A model generated the notes under the pieces. The model did not search any database. It was not told where the DNA came from and was given only the letters and a program-made list of their open reading frames with translations. Made by a program: the position numbers and the translations under genes. From NCBI RefSeq assembly GCF_005938645.2, contig NZ_CP042171.1:1364001-1428000 (forward strand): a stretch of 64,000 nt of DNA, written 5' to 3'. This document shows, piece by piece, positions 17,524-27,966 of the stretch. Every line of letters begins with the position of its first letter. Within the stretch, counting starts at the first letter, position 1. Source of the DNA: Pedobacter sp. KBS0701 (GTDB lineage: Bacteria > Bacteroidota > Bacteroidia > Sphingobacteriales > Sphingobacteriaceae).

Positions 17524-20500
17524 ATGAAGAAATCTTTACTTTTAAGATTAGTACTGGTTATTGTTGCATTTGTAAGTGTTACCATTGGTGCAAATGCACA
17601 GGTAACCTCATCATCAATGACAGGAACAATTAAGGATGCCAAAGGCGCCTTACCTGGAGCGAGTGTTAAAGCAACACATACGCCAACTGGTACAGTATAT
17701 TCTGTGTCAACAAATAATGATGGCCGTTTTGTAATTAATAACATGCGTGTAGGCGGTCCTTATATTTTCGAAATCAGTTTTGTTGGCTATCAACCTGAAA
17801 AAGTAACTGGAGCAATGTTAAAGTTAGGTGAGCCCTACTTATTAAATCTTGTTTTAAGTGAAAATGGCAAACAACTACAAGAAGTTGTGGTTGCTGGAAA
17901 AAGAGATGCCGTATTTAGCAGTAAGAAAGTAGGTGCTTCTACCAATGTTAGTAAGGATCAAATTCAAAGCCTACCATCTCTATCACGTTCATTACAAGAT
18001 TTTACACGTTTAACACCGCAAGCTAATGGTAATTCATTTGGTGGTATTAACAATCGTTTTAATGGCTTAACTATTGATGGAGCCGTAAATAATGATGCTT
18101 TTGGTTTAGGAAGTACAGGTGCGCCAGGTGGTCAGGCAAATACACAACCGATTTCTTTGGATGCGATTCAAGAACTTCAGATTGTTTTAGCTCCATTTGA
18201 CGTTACGAACAGTAATGCAATTGGTGGTGGTGTTAACGCTGTAACCCGATCAGGATCAAATACTGTAGAAGGTTCAGCTTATTTTTTCGGAAGAAATCAA
18301 AACACAATTGGTAAAAGTGTTGATGGTACAAATGCCAAAGCATTACCTTTCCATAATTTTACTTACGGCGCAAGAGTAGGTGGCCCAATTATTAAAGATA
18401 AGTTATTCTTCTTTGTTAGTGCTGAAAGACAAAGTATTGTTCAACCTACAACTTTTAACTCAGGCGATGTTGGTGCAGTTTCTACAGCTGAGCTTTTAAG
18501 AATTGCTAAAGTTGCTAAAGATCGCTACGGGTACGATGCTGGTGGTATTGATGCATTTGATGCAGAAACTAGAAATGATAAATTATTTGCTCGTATAGAT
18601 TGGAATATCAATTCAAAAAACCAATTAACCTTGCGTCATAACTATATTAAAGCTTATGATGATAACATTTCTAGAAGTGCAACATCTTTCCGATTCGCAA
18701 GTAATCTATATCGCTTTAATGATCAACAAAATAATTCAGTATTAGAGTTAAGAAGTGCTATTTCAAGTACTTTATCGAATAATTTAATTGTTGGTTACTC
18801 TAGAATTAGAGATACAAGAGCTACTGTTGGCGATTTATTCCCTCAAATCAGAATTAATGGTTTAGGTACTGGCAGTCAGTCTGCTACATTAGGTTCAGAA
18901 GCATCTTCAACAGCGAATGAATTAGACCAGGATATTTTCGAATTTACTGATAATTTTAAAATTTTCGCAAACAAACATACTTTCACAATTGGTACACACA
19001 ATGAGTTTTATAAAATTAGAAACTTATTTGTGAATAATTTAGCCGGAAGTTATGCATGGAATAACTTAGCGGACTTTGAGTCCAATACTAAGCCTTCTGC
19101 AGCTACAAGTACTTCAAAAATTCCAGGAGATCCAAGACCTGCAGCTAGATTTAGCGCTGCACAGTTAGGATTTTACTTTCAAGATGAAATAGATGCTTTT
19201 AAAGGTTTTAAATTAATCGCTGGTTTAAGAGTAGATGTGCCATTAATTTTTGATACTCCATTAGCTAACCCTGATGTCGTTGCTACTTTTCCTAACTACA
19301 AAACTGATCAGGTTCCAAGTGGTCAAATACTTGTTTCTCCTCGTTTGAGCTTTAACTGGGATTTAACAGGAGATCGTTCGGTTCAATTGAGAGGTGGAGG
19401 TGGATTATTAACAAGTCGTGCTCCATTTGTATGGATATCTAATCAATTCTCAGGAAACGGTATGTTAACTAGTTCTGTTAGCGCACCAATTGGTACAGGA
19501 ACCTTTATTCCAGATGTAAATAATCAATCGGCTGCTGGTGGTGTTGCTGGTACAACTTCGCAAATTAGTTTAATTGATAATAATTTCAAGTTACCTCAGG
19601 TTTTTAGAGCCAATTTAGCTGTTGATTTTAAATTACCTGGTGGAGTTCAGGCAACTATCGAAGGATTATATTCTTCTACAGTTAACAATATTTCATATAA
19701 AAATTTAAATATTAAACCTTCTGTAGCATCGATTAATCCCGCTTTGTCAGGTGGTGCAGATACCCGTCCACTTTTTGTAAATACAACGGCCGGTCGAGTA
19801 AACGGAGCTAAGTTTACTGAAGTTTATTTGTTACAGAATACGAGAAGCGGTTCAGCTTATAATGTAACTGCTCAGTTGCAAAAATCATTTGACCTAGGAT
19901 TATATGCTTCGATTGCCTATACCTACGGGAAATCAGAAGATATTAACTCAGGTTTTAGTAGCACAGCAAGTTCTGGGTTCGGAGGTGTGTTAATTTCTAG
20001 AGATCCGCAAAACCCGCCTTTAGCTTATTCTAACTATGATCTTCGTCATAGAATAGTTGGAGCTTTAAATTACTCAATTAAATATGGTAAAAATAAAGCT
20101 TCAGCAACTACTTTTTCATTATTCTACGTAGGTAAATCTGGGACCCCATTCTCATATATCTATAATGGAGATCTGAACGGAGATAATTCAATTTCATCAG
20201 GGAACCCAAGTAATGATTTGATTTTTGTACCTCGTACCTTAAGTGACATTAAATTAATTCCTTTAGCTGCTTCAGGTTCTTTACCTGCTCAATCGGTAGC
20301 TGAACAATGGGCTGCTTTGGATAATTATATTAGTAACGATCCTTATTTAAGTAAAATTAGAGGTCAATATTCTGAGCGTAATGTTGCGAGAATGCCATGG
20401 GAACATCAGTTTGATGTTCGCATTATGCAAGACCTAGGTATTGTATTTAAAGGCACTAAAAATTCATTACAGCTTTCTGTTGATATTATTAATGTTGGTA

Positions 20501-20688
20501 ATCTGATTAATAAAGATTGGGGCAGATCTTATTTTATCAATAATACTGCATACTCACTTATCAATTACGTAACAACTAGTGGCGGTGGTTTTACATTCAG
20601 AGCACCAACTGGTGGTGTTCCGTATGCACCATCTTCATTTCTATCAAGATGGCAAGGACAAGTTGGTATTCGTTATAACTTTAATTAA
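17524..20688 (+). CDS. Oar-like TonB-dependent outer membrane receptor
   Basis: This 1054-residue outer-membrane protein has a signal peptide (MKKSLLLRLVLVIVAFVSVTIGANAQ region), then a carboxypeptidase-regulatory-like beta-sandwich (about 25-115: TGTIKDAKGALPGASVKA), a plug domain (about 130-260: GASTNVSKDQIQSLPSLSRSL, DAIQELQIVLAPFDV, GGGVNAVTRSGSN) and a long beta-barrel ending in the canonical aromatic GQVGIRYNFN. The plug style (FNGLTIDGAVNNDAFG) is that of Oar-type receptors, not SusC: no SusD-like gene follows. It probably takes up or exports an unknown large substrate using TonB energy. It is a single gene with its own terminator. Confidence 0.93.
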   Translation: MKKSLLLRLVLVIVAFVSVTIGANAQVTSSSMTGTIKDAKGALPGASVKATHTPTGTVYSVSTNNDGRFVINNMRVGGPYIFEISFVGYQPEKVTGAMLKLGEPYLLNLVLSENGKQLQEVVVAGKRDAVFSSKKVGASTNVSKDQIQSLPSLSRSLQDFTRLTPQANGNSFGGINNRFNGLTIDGAVNNDAFGLGSTGAPGGQANTQPISLDAIQELQIVLAPFDVTNSNAIGGGVNAVTRSGSNTVEGSAYFFGRNQNTIGKSVDGTNAKALPFHNFTYGARVGGPIIKDKLFFFVSAERQSIVQPTTFNSGDVGAVSTAELLRIAKVAKDRYGYDAGGIDAFDAETRNDKLFARIDWNINSKNQLTLRHNYIKAYDDNISRSATSFRFASNLYRFNDQQNNSVLELRSAISSTLSNNLIVGYSRIRDTRATVGDLFPQIRINGLGTGSQSATLGSEASSTANELDQDIFEFTDNFKIFANKHTFTIGTHNEFYKIRNLFVNNLAGSYAWNNLADFESNTKPSAATSTSKIPGDPRPAARFSAAQLGFYFQDEIDAFKGFKLIAGLRVDVPLIFDTPLANPDVVATFPNYKTDQVPSGQILVSPRLSFNWDLTGDRSVQLRGGGGLLTSRAPFVWISNQFSGNGMLTSSVSAPIGTGTFIPDVNNQSAAGGVAGTTSQISLIDNNFKLPQVFRANLAVDFKLPGGVQATIEGLYSSTVNNISYKNLNIKPSVASINPALSGGADTRPLFVNTTAGRVNGAKFTEVYLLQNTRSGSAYNVTAQLQKSFDLGLYASIAYTYGKSEDINSGFSSTASSGFGGVLISRDPQNPPLAYSNYDLRHRIVGALNYSIKYGKNKASATTFSLFYVGKSGTPFSYIYNGDLNGDNSISSGNPSNDLIFVPRTLSDIKLIPLAASGSLPAQSVAEQWAALDNYISNDPYLSKIRGQYSERNVARMPWEHQFDVRIMQDLGIVFKGTKNSLQLSVDIINVGNLINKDWGRSYFINNTAYSLINYVTTSGGGFTFRAPTGGVPYAPSSFLSRWQGQVGIRYNFN

Positions 20689-20706
20689 TACGGAATACAG
20701 CATTAG

Positions 20707-20732
20707 AAGCCCTGATCATTCGATCGGGGCTT
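20707..20732 (+). terminator. Terminator of the TonB receptor gene
   Basis: AAGCCCTGATC and GATCGGGGCTT form an 11-bp stem with ATTC loop, one G-U pair, followed by TGTTGTTT. It lies 19 bases after the receptor stop. Confidence 0.85.
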
Positions 20733-21060
20733 TGTTGTTTACTACCATTTTAAAACTAGCTGATTGTCTATCCATTGAAGTATTTTGCGTAATAAAATAA
20801 CTACTTCATGTAAAAATAATAATTGCTAATTGTTGATGTGTATTTTTAATACGGAAAACAAAAAAGCTATTATGAAACACATGCTCTCTACGAAAATATT
20901 CCTTTCGCCAATTAGAATAATCCTGTTCTGCTTGAATTAGTTTGCCACGCCAGTGCTAATTAAACTCTACAAGCCTAAACTTCTGTGCCTTTTTAATAAG
21001 TCATTATTGTTTTATCTATTTAAATCAATCAATATGAATTAATTTTTTGAACATCTAAAC
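20733..21060. other. Intergenic region, possible 22-codon frame
   Basis: There is no family-like gene. A 22-codon open frame begins MKHMLSTKIFLSP at 20873 and could be a short leader or a chance frame. The remaining sequence upstream of the astacin remnant is AT-rich. Confidence 0.35.
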
Positions 21061-22239
21061 ATGAAAAAAATCTATTATGCTATTGTAGTGCTTATTATTT
21101 TTCGAGTGCTTGTAAAAAGAAAGCTTCAATTAAGGAAGAACAACAGGAGGCTCCGGGGAAAACCATTACCTATCATTTAAAAAATGGAGGCCAGGTAACA
21201 GTGGCCATTAATAACAGAGGAGAATATGTTGTTGGCGGTGATGTTGTTTTGTCAAAAGACCAAATTGCCTATTTGGAGTATAATAAAGTAGGCAGTGGCA
21301 AAGAAACTACACACAGGAGTACTTTTACCGCTGAATTTCAAAAGTTATGGCCTGGTGGCATCATTTATTATGTGATTAATGATGCCAGCATAGTTCAGAT
21401 ATCTTAAATGCGATGAGCGATTGGGAGGCCAGCACGCCAATACGTTTTCTACAAAGAACAAACCAGGCTAATTATGTTAATTTTCAAGGAGCTCCACCCA
21501 TGGGGGCGGCGATTCTCAATTAGGTATGGTAGGTGGGCAGCAGCTCATTAGATTATCCACAGGTGCAGATAAATCTACGGTCATCCATGAAATTGGACAT
21601 GCCGTGGGGCTAATGCACGAACAAACCAGAACTGACCGCGATCAATATATAAATATCGATTTTTCCAATATCAATAATGATTGGAAAGATCAATACAAAA
21701 CTTATGATGTGCTAGGTAGATCTGGATTTCAAATAGGAACATTTGATTATAATTCGGTGATGTTATATCCTTCAAGTGTGCCAGAAGCAAGAGTAGGTTC
21801 AAATACGTCACCACAAATGACTAGAAAAAATGGAACTACTTGGGGGTATAATTCTTATATATCTCAGGGGGATATTGATGGGGTGAACTATTTATATTCA
21901 CCCTCAGTTTATGCTAGAATTTCGGAAGTTTATGATGATGTTAACTCTTATAGTAATATTGATGATGCGCGTCACATCTATATTAATAAAGCAGAATTTT
22001 TCAGTGATGCAAGTTATACAACTAAAGTAGTTCTTCAAAAGCCAATATTAAAATATATTTATACTCATGAAGAAATTGGTCGCACCACGGAGATAAATGA
22101 AAGTAGGACTGTAATTGCTCCAGCTGGAGCTAATGAAGTATATTTAGGTGAATCCAGAGATGAGTATAGACTTGACTATGGTAATTATGTTTTCCACTTT
22201 ATTTCTTCCTATCAGATTAAAAAATGGCGTAGGCTATAA
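21061..22239 (+). pseudogene. Astacin-like (M12A) metalloprotease lipoprotein, frameshifted
   Basis: An ATG at 21061 begins a lipoprotein signal that would read SSACKKK if one T is restored to the T-run near 21105. The reading frame then breaks twice more: near 21400 (CAGATATC where CAGGATATC would continue as QDILNAMSDWEAS) and near 21490 (GGAGCTCC where GGAAGCTCC would continue as GSSTHGGGDSQLG). After these the frame holds to 22239 with the zinc motif HEIGHAVGLMHEQTRTDRD and the Met-turn SVMLYPSS. All three lesions are single-base losses, so either the gene has decayed or the assembly has small errors. An intact relative lies at 56283. Confidence 0.85.
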
Positions 22240-22413
22240 GTTATAAATATGAACTTAAGAGAAATCTAAAGTGTAATTTATCAAATGTATAAGGCTCAAA
22301 TAGTTTCAACGATTTTTAATTAAACTTAATTTCTAATAAAAGCTCCGATCATACAATTTGGGCTTTTAATAATACCAAAAGTTTTATTTAATGAATGGCG
22401 ATTCGTGTAAATA

Positions 22414-22451
22414 AAAAAGGCTGCTGAAAACTTAATTTCAGCAGCCTTTTT
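22414..22451. terminator. Bidirectional intrinsic terminator
   Basis: AAAAAAGGCTGCTGAAA and TTTCAGCAGCCTTTTT form a long stem with A- and T-runs at either side. It lies between the astacin remnant and the purM gene and is placed to end purM transcription. Confidence 0.85.
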
Positions 22452-22469
22452 ACATTGTGATTTTATTTC

Positions 22470-23651
22470 TTAATTATAAACGAAAGTTCCTTTTTCGCTT
22501 TCGATGGTTACCTGTTTCTGATCGCCTTTTTCTACGCGACCGATGATCTGCGCATCGATGTTAAAGCTTTCAGAAATTTCGATAATGTGATCTGCAATCT
22601 CCTGAGGGACATACAGCTCCATACGGTGACCCATATTAAATACCTTGTACATTTCCTTCCAATCCGTGCCCGATTGTTCCTGGATCAATTTAAATAGCGG
22701 TGGGATAGGGAATAAGTTATTCTTGATGACATGGATATCATCATTAATGAAATGTAATACTTTGGTTTGCGCACCACCACTACAGTGTACAATACCATTA
22801 ATCTGGCCGCGGTAGCTTTCTAAAATCTTTTTAATTACAGGTGCATAAGTACGGGTAGGTGATAACACTAATTTACCAATAGTGGTTTTGCCGAAACCTT
22901 CGATTTCTATTTCTTCAGCCAGTTGTTTTTGCCCGGAGAAAACCAGGTCAAAAGGAACGGCCGGATCAAAACTTTCAGGGTAATTATTGGCTATTGATTT
23001 TTCAAAAACATCGTGACGGGCAGAGGTTAATCCGTTCGATCCCATTCCACCATTATATTCGGTTTCGTAGGTCGCTTGTCCATATGAGGCTAATGCCACA
23101 ATTACGTCGCCAGGTTTAATATTATCGTTGCTGATGATGTCTTCGCGCTTTAAGCGACAAGTTACCGTAGAATCGACGATAATGGTTCTTACCAAATCGC
23201 CAACATCTGCAGTTTCGCCACCTGTTGAGTAGATAGAGATGCCCTGCTCGCGTAAATCGGCTAAAATTTCTTCAGTTCCGTTAATTACGGCAGCAATTAC
23301 TTCGCCTGGAATGAGATTTTTATTTCGTCCAATGGTTGAGGATAATAAAATGTTATCGGTAGCACCCACGCAGATTAAATCGTCGATATTCATGATAATG
23401 GCATCTTGCGCAATACCTTTCCATACCGAAATATCGCCGGTTTCTTTCCAGTAAACATAAGCTAAAGAAGATTTGGTGCCGGCACCATCGGCGTGCATAA
23501 TGTTGCAATATTCCTCATCTCCACCTAAAATATCCGGGATAATTTTGCAGAATGCTTTAGGGAAAATTCCTTTGTCGATGTTTTTGATGGCATTGTGCAC
23601 ATCTTCTTTTGAGGCAGAAACGCCGCGTTGATTGTACCTGTTATCACTCAT
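22470..23651 (-). CDS. purM: Phosphoribosylformylglycinamidine cyclo-ligase (AIR synthase)
   Basis: The start is the ATG at 23651 (MSDNRYNQRGVSASKEDV); an upstream in-frame ATG at 23693 adds 14 residues that do not look like the family. The 393-residue protein closes the imidazole ring of FGAM in purine synthesis using ATP. Visible blocks are the N-terminal RGVS, HADGAGTKSSLAY near 49, MNIDDLICVGA near 85, YSTGGETADVGDLV near 132, and GIVHCSGGAQTK near 289. The length exceeds the enterobacterial enzyme and fits the Bacteroidota form. purL lies on the same strand about 5 kb away but is not in the same operon. Confidence 0.93.
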   Translation of the reverse strand: MSDNRYNQRGVSASKEDVHNAIKNIDKGIFPKAFCKIIPDILGGDEEYCNIMHADGAGTKSSLAYVYWKETGDISVWKGIAQDAIIMNIDDLICVGATDNILLSSTIGRNKNLIPGEVIAAVINGTEEILADLREQGISIYSTGGETADVGDLVRTIIVDSTVTCRLKREDIISNDNIKPGDVIVALASYGQATYETEYNGGMGSNGLTSARHDVFEKSIANNYPESFDPAVPFDLVFSGQKQLAEEIEIEGFGKTTIGKLVLSPTRTYAPVIKKILESYRGQINGIVHCSGGAQTKVLHFINDDIHVIKNNLFPIPPLFKLIQEQSGTDWKEMYKVFNMGHRMELYVPQEIADHIIEISESFNIDAQIIGRVEKGDQKQVTIESEKGTFVYN

Positions 23652-24404
23652 GTTGCCGCAAAGATAGTTTTTTAAGGTGGAAGGTAAAAACATAGAAGCT
23701 AAAATGTAAAGTGAATAGTCTGAAGTAGGATGATTGCTTTATTTTCAAGGTGCCTAAAAAAGTGTTTTGCTCATTTTTTTGGAAGTGAAAGGTCGTTTTT
23801 CATAGGAGCCTGCAGCCCCGCTTTTCCTCCTGCCGTTTTAAATTTCGGGGATTAAAAAACTGTCGATTAAAACGGCATCCGTACAATCGGGCTTAAGTAC
23901 AAGAGATAGGTTCTTTGTGGCGGATTTTTTTTTCTTCTACGGGTCCAACGTCATTAAGTTAAGCGCCGCGGTTGTCAGTCTGAGTGTAGTCGAAGACTTC
24001 TTGAGATTTATCCCTTAACTTATAACATTGTGCACAGGCTTATCTGAAATAAACCTGATTGCATCGATGCTGTAAACGATGAATTAAAAAGTGAAGGAAA
24101 CTTTACAGCAGGAAGGAAAGCAGTGCTGGATTAACCGATGAGCACTGGTATTGCTTTCCCAAAAAAAACACCAACTGAGCATTTAGCTAAAATTGTTTGA
24201 CCACTGGCTGGATATGATGGGTTATTGATTTTTACTATTTCCTTTTACCATATAAGGAATTTAAGGGCATATAAGCTGATTGACTTATTTAGTAGTGACT
24301 TTGTAAGATTGCTTCATCGTTCCTCTTCGCAATGACGGATTTATGAAAACAAAAAAGGCGTAGAGTATAACCCTACGCCTTAAACCTTTTAGCTTACGCC
24401 TTTC
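23652..24404. other. Intergenic region with repeat fragments
   Basis: No gene is supported in these 750 bases. Fragments of the intergenic repeat families are seen: GTCTGAGTGTAGTCGAAGAC (about 23975) and GATTGCTTCATCGTTCCTC followed by CGCAATGACG (about 24308-24338). A terminator for glnN lies at the right end. Confidence 0.5.
24356..24382 (-). terminator. Terminator of glnN
   Basis: AAGGCGTAG and CTACGCCTT pair around a short loop (AGTATAACC), and the minus strand continues into a T-run. It begins about 22 bases beyond the glnN stop. Confidence 0.8.
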
Positions 24405-26579
24405 TTATTTCATGAATAATAATTCTCTGAATTTTGGTAAAGGCCAAACGCTATCGTCAACAATTTGTTCTAATTTGTCAGCGTGATAGCGGATGATATC
24501 GAAGTAAGATTTAACTTTCTCATCGTAGGCAATCGCTTTTTCGCGGGTATCTTCGATTTTGTTGGTTACTTTACGTTCTTCTAACATCGCATCGATATTG
24601 GTTTTCACGATTTCTAGATGCTCAGTTAATTTTTTAACGATATCAATAGAAACTTTGCTGTCTACACCGATTGCTTTTAATCCTTGTACATTTGCAATTA
24701 GAGAGTTTTGGTAAGCAATTGCAGCAGGAATAATAGCGGTGTTCGCTACTTCTCCCATTACACGTGCTTCGATTTGTAATTTTTTGTAGAAGTTTTCTAA
24801 CATGATTTCATGACGGGCATGAATCTCACGTGCACTGTAAATACCTGTTGTAGCAAATAATTCAGCAGATTTCTCCGTTAAATAAGCATCTAAAGCTTTT
24901 GGTGTAGTTTTGATGTTTGATAAACCGCGTGCTGCAGCTTCATCTTCCCACTCCTGGCTGTAACCATTTCCTTCGAAACGGATGTTTTTAGATTCTTTGA
25001 TGTATTTTTTGATCACGGTTAATAAAGCGATGTCTTTTTTATCACCTTTTTTGATCAGTTTATCCACTTCAACTTTAAATTTAACCAATTGCTCGGCCAT
25101 AATTGCGTTTAAGATCGTCATCGGAGCAGAAGAGTTTGCTGAAGATCCAACAGCTCTAAGCTCAAATTTGTTACCTGTAAATGCGAAAGGAGAGGTACGG
25201 TTACGGTCGGTATTATCTAATAAAATCTGAGGGATTTTAGGGATACCTAACCAAAGTGCGTTATCTTCTTTGATTTTTTTGCTGATACGTGAGTGCTCAA
25301 TCTCGTCTAATACATCGTTCAATTGTGAACCTAAGAAGATAGAGATAATTGCAGGTGGCGCTTCGTTAGCACCTAAACGGTGATCGTTGCTTACTGATGC
25401 AATACTTGCACGTAATAAATCGGCATGCTCGCTAACTGCTTTAATAGTATTTACAAAGAAAGCAAGGAACATTAAGTTGTTTTTTGGCGTTTTACCTGGA
25501 GCCAATAAGTTTTTGCCGGTATCGGTAATTAACGACCAGTTGTTGTGTTTACCTGATCCGTTGATACCTGCATAAGGTTTTTCGTGTAATAAAACACGGA
25601 AGTGGTGACGACGGGCAACTTTTTCCATCAAATCCATCAACAATTGATTGTGATCGATTGCTAAGTTGATTTCTTCGTAAATTGGCGCACACTCAAATTG
25701 AGATGGTGCAACCTCATTGTGACGGGTTTTTAAAGGAATGCCTAATTTTAAAGCTTCGTTTTCGAAATCTACCATGTAGCTGAATACACGCTCAGGGATA
25801 GAACCGAAATAGTGATCTTCTAACTGCTGACCTTTAGCAGACATGTGTCCGAATAAAGCGCGGCCAGTTAACAATAAATCCGGACGGGCGTTGAATAACG
25901 ACTCATCAACCAGGAAATATTCTTGCTCAATACCTAACGATGCATTTACTTTAGTGATGCTTTTATCGAAATACTGGCAAACATCAACAGCAGCTTTATC
26001 TAATGCCGCTAATGCTTTTAATAAAGGTGCTTTATAATCTAACGCTTCCCCTGTGTAAGATACGAAAACAGTAGGGATACAAAGGGTTTTACCTGCTTTA
26101 CTTTCCATAATGAATGCTGGAGATGATGGATCCCATGCAGTATAACCACGGGCTTCGAAAGTATTACGGATACCACCGTTAGGGAAACTAGAAGCATCCG
26201 GCTCTTGTTGAACTAAAGCGCTTCCTGCAAATTTCTCAATAGCTCCATCGCCACTTGGCTCAAAAAATGAATCATGTTTTTCAGCAGTTGTACCTGTTAA
26301 CGGCTGGAACCAGTGCGTATAATGCGTTGCGCCAGCACTCATTGCCCACGCTTTCATAGCGGTTGCAATTTGGTTGGCATCGTCTGAATTAATTAACTCA
26401 CCCTGGTTGATAGATGATATTAATTTTTCATATACGTCCTTAGATAAGAAATCTCTCATTTTTTTCTTATCAAATACATTAGCGCCAAAAAAGTCAGAAA
26501 TTTTTGCCGCTGGGGCTTTAACTTCTGGTGAAATTCTGTTTTGAGCCTCTTTTAATGCGATGGTTCTTAAGCTTTTCAT
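24405..26579 (-). CDS. glnN: Type III glutamine synthetase
   Basis: This 724-residue enzyme makes glutamine from glutamate and ammonia with ATP and is the GSIII type common in Bacteroidota. Visible features are the family-specific N-terminal region (ATHYTHWFQPLTG near residue 81, VSYTGEALDYKAPLLKA near 169), GIEQEYFLVD near 217, KTRHNEVAPSQFECAP near 280, GINGSGKHNNWS near 339, and NRTSPFAFTGNKFELRAVGSSANS near 465. Its C-terminal third is the extended helical region of GSIII. It has its own terminator and stands as a single gene. Confidence 0.97.
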   Translation of the reverse strand: MKSLRTIALKEAQNRISPEVKAPAAKISDFFGANVFDKKKMRDFLSKDVYEKLISSINQGELINSDDANQIATAMKAWAMSAGATHYTHWFQPLTGTTAEKHDSFFEPSGDGAIEKFAGSALVQQEPDASSFPNGGIRNTFEARGYTAWDPSSPAFIMESKAGKTLCIPTVFVSYTGEALDYKAPLLKALAALDKAAVDVCQYFDKSITKVNASLGIEQEYFLVDESLFNARPDLLLTGRALFGHMSAKGQQLEDHYFGSIPERVFSYMVDFENEALKLGIPLKTRHNEVAPSQFECAPIYEEINLAIDHNQLLMDLMEKVARRHHFRVLLHEKPYAGINGSGKHNNWSLITDTGKNLLAPGKTPKNNLMFLAFFVNTIKAVSEHADLLRASIASVSNDHRLGANEAPPAIISIFLGSQLNDVLDEIEHSRISKKIKEDNALWLGIPKIPQILLDNTDRNRTSPFAFTGNKFELRAVGSSANSSAPMTILNAIMAEQLVKFKVEVDKLIKKGDKKDIALLTVIKKYIKESKNIRFEGNGYSQEWEDEAAARGLSNIKTTPKALDAYLTEKSAELFATTGIYSAREIHARHEIMLENFYKKLQIEARVMGEVANTAIIPAAIAYQNSLIANVQGLKAIGVDSKVSIDIVKKLTEHLEIVKTNIDAMLEERKVTNKIEDTREKAIAYDEKVKSYFDIIRYHADKLEQIVDDSVWPLPKFRELLFMK

Positions 26580-26781
26580 TAATTTGTTATGTTTTTTGTC
26601 AAAAATAGTATATTTTATTAATTCCTGTTAAATAATCGTGAAAATTATATCAATTTTATTGAAAATGAAATAAAAAAATGTTTTTCGGGTGAGAAATTTC
26701 ATTTTTTGTAAAGAAAAGAGATTTTTCGAATGTTTTGTGGAATTGATGATTTTGTTGCATCATGGTATAAAAATTAAAGCT

Positions 26782-27630
26782 ATGTTCAACTCTTCTATTA
26801 ACGTATACAAAACCGAGTGGCTCGATCTTGTATTTGCAAACCGCAACAAAAACTATGGTGCTTACGATTTAAGGTCTAAATCTTCGAAGATTATGACCAG
26901 GGCGCTTTTTGTATCAGGTAGTTTATTTGTACTCGCCTGTTTCTCTCCTTTAATTTATGCAAAATTGGTTCCTAAAGAAGATGCGGTTGTAGAAACGGCA
27001 AAAATTATAGATTTAACGGATGTGATTCACCAGATGAAACCGGATCTGCCTAAACCGGAGGAAAAACTTGAGCCCAAAAAGGCTGAGCCTGTAAAGGTTA
27101 AAACGGTAGCGCTTCCGTCTCAAATTGTGGTAGTTAATAAAATAGAACTTCCACCTCCCCCAACAGTTGATGATATAAAATTAGCGGTGATAGGCATCAA
27201 GACTCAGGATGGTGTTGTGGCTCCTAATGCTACGGCTTCTGATAATAAAGGAAGTGGCGATGGCACGGGAACAGCTAAAGATGGGACAGGGACAGGTGAC
27301 GATAAGGAAATATATATTGCGGGTGGTGTAGACGAATATCCTGAATTTACCGGTGGTGCCAAGGCATGGTCTAAATATATGGAACGCAATTTAAGGTATC
27401 CATCAAGGGCTCAGGAAGAAGGCGCAGCCGGAAAAGTATTTGTGAGTTTTGTGGTAGAAAAAGATGGTTCTATTACTGATGTGTCGGTAATTAAAGGAAT
27501 CGGTTTTGGCTGTGATGAGGAAGCAATTAAAGTGATCAAAAAATCGCCGCTTTGGAAACCTGGAAAAAATAAAGGTGTTCCGGTACGTGTAAGGTATAAT
27601 ATGGCAATCAATTTCCAGATTTCGAATTAG
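26782..27630 (+). CDS. TonB-type energy transducer
   Basis: The likely start is the ATG at 26782 (MFNSSINVYKTEWLDLVF), giving 282 residues; the 31 residues upstream do not look like the family. The protein has one inner-membrane segment (about 46-63), a Pro/Lys/Glu-rich periplasmic spacer, a Gly/Thr/Asp-rich stretch, and a C-terminal TonB domain (YPEFTGGAKAWSKYMERNLRYP, GKVFVSFVVEKDGSITDVSV, CDEEAIKVIKKSPLWKPG). It should pass proton-motive energy from ExbB/ExbD to outer-membrane receptors. The exb genes are not adjacent. Confidence 0.93.
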   Translation: MFNSSINVYKTEWLDLVFANRNKNYGAYDLRSKSSKIMTRALFVSGSLFVLACFSPLIYAKLVPKEDAVVETAKIIDLTDVIHQMKPDLPKPEEKLEPKKAEPVKVKTVALPSQIVVVNKIELPPPPTVDDIKLAVIGIKTQDGVVAPNATASDNKGSGDGTGTAKDGTGTGDDKEIYIAGGVDEYPEFTGGAKAWSKYMERNLRYPSRAQEEGAAGKVFVSFVVEKDGSITDVSVIKGIGFGCDEEAIKVIKKSPLWKPGKNKGVPVRVRYNMAINFQISN

Positions 27631-27714
27631 AAGATGTAGGATTGGAAATGGATGATGGTGGGATTTTTAATTAACGCTCTTGGTTTTTAGGGAGATGTAG
27701 GGTTAGGTAAATTG

Positions 27715-27747
27715 AACGGTTTGGGCGCGGTGCCCAGGCCGTTTTTT
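27715..27747 (+). terminator. Terminator of the TonB gene
   Basis: AACGGTTTGGGC and GTGCCCAGGCCGTT pair with a small internal loop, followed by TTTT. A near copy of the same hairpin is found at 27938-27966. Confidence 0.65.
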
Positions 27748-27772
27748 ATGTAATCTGATTTAAATAAGTTGC

Positions 27773-27873
27773 GTCATTTCGAGCGTAGTGCTACCTGTAC
27801 CGATTTTACATCGGTAACGCAGTCGAGAACCCGAAGGCTCAACGAAGCTAAATCTACTATAGATCTCTCTCCA
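27773..27873. repeat. Dispersed palindromic repeat, copy 4
   Basis: It begins GTCATTTCGAGCGTAGTGCT and shares the central GTACCGATTTTACATCGGTA plus ACGCAGTCGAGA with the 13029 copy. It ends AGATCTCTCTCC. Confidence 0.75.
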
Positions 27874-27937
27874 TAGTAAATATACTCATTTTAGTTTTCA
27901 GAAACAGTCTGTGAGGACGTGGATCGTGGATGTTGGT

Positions 27938-27966
27938 GGTTTGGGCGGTGCCCGGCCGGTTTTTTG
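27938..27966 (+). terminator. Second terminator-like hairpin similar to 27715
   Basis: GGTTTGGGC, GGTGCCCGGCC and then GGTTTTTT repeat the bases of the hairpin at 27715 with few changes. No gene precedes it directly, so it may be part of a repeat and not an active terminator. Confidence 0.4.
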
